Shown here piece by piece: positions 61,959-64,000 of a stretch of 64,000 nucleotides of DNA; position 1 is the stretch's first letter; each line of letters opens with the position of its first letter. Source of the DNA: Pararhizobium antarcticum (lineage in GTDB: Bacteria > Pseudomonadota > Alphaproteobacteria > Rhizobiales > Rhizobiaceae); contig NZ_LSRP01000046.1 in the NCBI RefSeq assembly GCF_001885585.1, forward strand, positions 57,602-121,601, read 5' to 3'. Below the pieces are notes generated by a model. It was not told where the DNA came from and made no database searches. It saw only the letters and a list, made by a program, of their open reading frames with translations. Made by a program: the position numbers and the translations under genes.

Positions 61959-62935
61959 CAGTTGACTCCTTCCAGGTCGGCCAAAGCGTTGGCGGGGTTG
62001 ATCTCGCTCCATCGTGCGGACGAAAAGACATTGTCTGACGGCAGGCAACCTGAATGAGCCTGGTAGACATGCACGAAAGCGCGCCGGTCCAGTTCGGCTC
62101 CGGCTTTCTTCATCACCAAAATACATGCCGCCTGGACCGTCTCGATGATCTTGCCGTACGAGCCTGCGTTCGCATGGCAAAGCCTGCAAAGAAAATCGTC
62201 GGTGTCGAGTTCGGCGGTGACACGCAGTCCGCATCTCTCGATGGCAGTCTCTTTGATAACTCGTTGGATAATTGCCTTGTCTTCCGGAAGGCCGACCGGA
62301 ATGAAGCGGATGACGAGAGATCTGTTGGCCAACTGCTGATCGCCTTTAAGCAGATTCGCCAGTTCAGGCACACCTGAATAGATCGTATGCAACGGCCAGT
62401 CATCGATCTGCATCAGGCTTTTGAGACGATCCTGAACGTCATGAATCAGGTCTTTGCGCGTGTGATGTAGGAGATGCTGTGCTTCATCGACATGAAGATA
62501 GACGATTCCCCGTTCCCGCAACTGCATCCTGACGGTGGCGTACAGTTCACCCTCGGTCATCTTGGATTTCGACGGTACGCCGATGGCATCGAGGATCGCC
62601 CGTGCAAAGTCTTTCGACGTACAGGGTTTCGGTGCCTCAATGCTAAGAAGAGGTCGTACCGTCTCTCCAAACTCGTTCTCATACGATTGCAACTCGGGGA
62701 CAAGACTGAAGTGATGCTTCAATGCCCACGACTTTCCGCTTCTTGAATCCCCGATGAGGAACAGCGCCCGACGGGCTGATCCAAAGCCCTCGCGGCAGGC
62801 TTCGACGTTCTCAACGAGGTCGCGCAAAGTCGCGGCAAGCCGGGCATCGCGGGCATGGTCGATGTAGTTGAGCTTGGCATCTGCACGCATGGCCCGGAAG
62901 GACTGGAGGGAGACGACATTGGCGAGGTCGGTCAT
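61958..62935 (-). CDS. tniB: TniB-like AAA+ ATPase of a Tn7/Tn5053-type transposition system
   Basis: The product is 325 residues. It is an AAA+ regulator related to TniB and TnsC, which bridges target selection and transposase. Walker A is GDSRSGKS at residues 62-69 and Walker B is IVYLHVDEAQHLL with Asp150-Glu151. The sensor-1-like segment is LHTIYSGVPELANLLKGD. The long N-terminal part (1-55) is helical and mixed-charged. It lies 2 bp behind tniA and overlaps tniQ, so the three genes form one leftward operon. No TnsA endonuclease gene is seen, which fits copy-out replicative systems like Tn5053 more than cut-and-paste Tn7. Confidence 0.92.
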   Translation of the reverse strand: MTDLANVVSLQSFRAMRADAKLNYIDHARDARLAATLRDLVENVEACREGFGSARRALFLIGDSRSGKSWALKHHFSLVPELQSYENEFGETVRPLLSIEAPKPCTSKDFARAILDAIGVPSKSKMTEGELYATVRMQLRERGIVYLHVDEAQHLLHHTRKDLIHDVQDRLKSLMQIDDWPLHTIYSGVPELANLLKGDQQLANRSLVIRFIPVGLPEDKAIIQRVIKETAIERCGLRVTAELDTDDFLCRLCHANAGSYGKIIETVQAACILVMKKAGAELDRRAFVHVYQAHSGCLPSDNVFSSARWSEINPANALADLEGVN

Positions 62936-62937
62936 GT

Positions 62938-63876
62938 TCAGTACTCCTCGTAGTAGTTCACCGGGATTTCGGCAGATGGCATGATTTCGGGAGATTGCTC
63001 GATCAGGGCGGTCTTCTTTTTCTTCCTCGCATCAAGTTCACGCTCATCGTGGTAAGCGGGTACCAAACGTGAATCGGAAACCGAACCGCCACGTAGCGGA
63101 TCGTCGGGAAGCGCAAACGCCTTGGTCAAAGCGGGCGTGTCTGCGGAGCGTACCGCCTGCCAAGCCCCGAAGAGCTCAGCCTCAACGATCTCGTAATGCT
63201 GAGCGTTCATATGACGTGGTGTCAGGTTTGCCCGTAGTGCCGCCGCCTCACCACTGTCCCGCATCCGGTTGATGGCGCGGTTCATCGCTGCGAGGCCGGC
63301 CTCGGCTTCCGATGCATGCTGGTTGCGGATCGTATGACGGGCCACAACCCATTCGGCCAGGGACACGTTGCCACCCAGATCGACCATGTTTTTGACGACG
63401 AACCAGCCCTCATCTCCGCGAACGGCAATGTGCTCCAGGTTTTCCGGATCGACTTTGATCTCAAATTCCATCTGGCCGTATTTCGTGCGCTGACGGTGAA
63501 GTTCATCGTTACCGAACGGAATCCCCATGAAGGGGATGCCGTATTGGCCAATGCGGCGCTTGAACTTGACCCCAAAAATATGGAGCATCTGCGCGGGGTC
63601 CTGGCTCGGAACCTCGATGTCATATTCTTGCACAGCTCTTGTCCAGGCGTTGTGCGGAGAAGCGCCGCCCAGGCCGCTGTGCGGCTTGTTGTGGTAGATA
63701 TCGCAGATCGCGAAGGTGAAGAGACGGATCATCTCATCCACCTGGAGGCTAATATGGTGTTCGGGATTATAGTCACCCTTTTTGTCCACCGATCCGAACG
63801 TCTGACCTTCATAGAAAGAAGCGATAAGCGGACCGATGGAATGAAACAGACTCTCGATAAAGGGACGCGCCTTAGT
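62938..63876 (-). pseudogene. tniA: TniA-like (Mu/DDE) transposase, C-terminal part, interrupted at its N-terminal side
   Basis: About 310 C-terminal residues are recognisable. They begin at KARPFIESLFHSI, which holds the last catalytic acidic residue of the DDE triad. The rve tail follows (ICDIYHNKPHSGLGGASPHNAW) and then a Mu-type C-terminal barrel (GVKFKRRIGQYGIPFMGIPF). The first two catalytic aspartates are missing because, at about 63876, the sequence changes to a stretch with a basic Ser/Asp-rich translation unlike any transposase. That stretch carries a rightward start codon further on. A GTG at 63970-63972 opens the same frame by chance. The rest of tniA may continue beyond the window, on the far side of an insertion sequence. 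Confidence 0.78.
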
Positions 63877-64000
63877 GTCCGTCCGGAGACTTTGAGAATC
63901 GGCGGAATCGGTTAGCGGACTTCGGTTTGCGGGTTGTGCGCGGTTGTGATTCCTTTTGTGCTTTCGAATCACGAAAGGAAGCTGCGATGTGGACGATCGA
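63877..64000 (+). mobile_element. End of a probable insertion sequence inserted in tniA
   Basis: From about 63877 the similarity to tniA ends. Reading rightward, GGAGACTTTGAGAATC (63885-63900) could be part of a terminal inverted repeat. GTGATTC (63946-63952) and GAATCAC (63966-63972) form an inverted repeat. A ribosome-binding site AAAGGAAG precedes ATG 63987. The TTAG at 63872-63875 could be the target site. The other end, and therefore the element's identity, is outside the window. Confidence 0.5.
63987..64000 (+). CDS. Start of a possible IS transposase, cut by window end
   Basis: ATG TGG ACG ATC GA gives MWTI and part of a fifth codon, preceded by AAGGAAG 5 bases upstream. IS5-family transposases often begin MWT followed by a short basic stretch. 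Four codons cannot settle it. Confidence 0.4.

Overview
The window is a stretch of chromosome from an alphaproteobacterium of the order Hyphomicrobiales (Rhizobiales), most likely the Rhizobiaceae (Rhizobium/Agrobacterium/Pararhizobium-like). The evidence is high G+C coding sequence, the neighbourhoods gyrA-coaD-two cyclophilins, ssb|uvrA, glnB-glnA, mfd-sdhE|recG, glmU-glmS and trpD-trpC-moaC-moeA, a phosphatidylcholine synthase (Pcs), an invasion-associated-locus-B protein, and an alphaproteobacterial LexA box of the GTTC-N7-GTTC type between ssb and uvrA. No rRNA, CRISPR array or prophage is visible.

Region by region: 0-5 kb holds a leftward run gyrA, coaD, an exported cyclophilin and a cytosolic cyclophilin (cut by the window start), with two unannotated tiny membrane-protein genes on the opposite strand. 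5-12 kb holds marC, ssb and uvrA with a DUF72 gene, plus the bifunctional NAD(P)HX repair enzyme. 12-14.3 kb is the nitrogen module glnB-glnA, preceded by a sigma-54 promoter and a palindrome placed like an NtrC enhancer site. 14.3-20.5 kb holds an orphan TAXI solute receptor, a coiled-coil membrane protein, hspQ, an IalB-like protein, a peptide-type solute-binding protein and a FrnE-like oxidoreductase. 20.5-31 kb holds DNA repair and cell-wall precursor genes (mfd, sdhE, recG, DUF502, glmS, glmU). 31-40.6 kb holds an unknown multispanning protein, a Na/Pi cotransporter-like protein, a PpiD-like chaperone and trpD-trpC-moaC-moeA with a small membrane-protein gene.

40.7-57.7 kb is rich in transport: a CorC/HlyC-like protein, a five-gene sugar ABC operon (ytfQ-ytfR-ytfT-yjfF-gntR type), a four-gene BMP-type nucleoside-like ABC operon, a quinone oxidoreductase, pcs, a UbiH-like monooxygenase that reads through into its convergent neighbour, an AEC carrier and a CcdA-like protein. 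A tRNA-Lys(UUU) follows, then a GlxA/AraC-type regulator. Between that regulator and the next gene lie 21-bp-phased direct repeats and a candidate sRNA with its own terminator.

60-64 kb is the accessory part: a Tn7/Tn5053-like transposition module (tniQ, tniB, tniA). The tniA gene is cut by what looks like the end of an insertion sequence, whose transposase would begin 14 bases before the window ends. The TniQ-like protein has a long C-terminal half built from four or five repeated helix-turn-helix-like units. That half, the candidate sRNA/operator region, the two tiny genes near gyrA and the ubiH readthrough are the least ordinary parts of the window. Everything else is core chromosomal housekeeping and transport.
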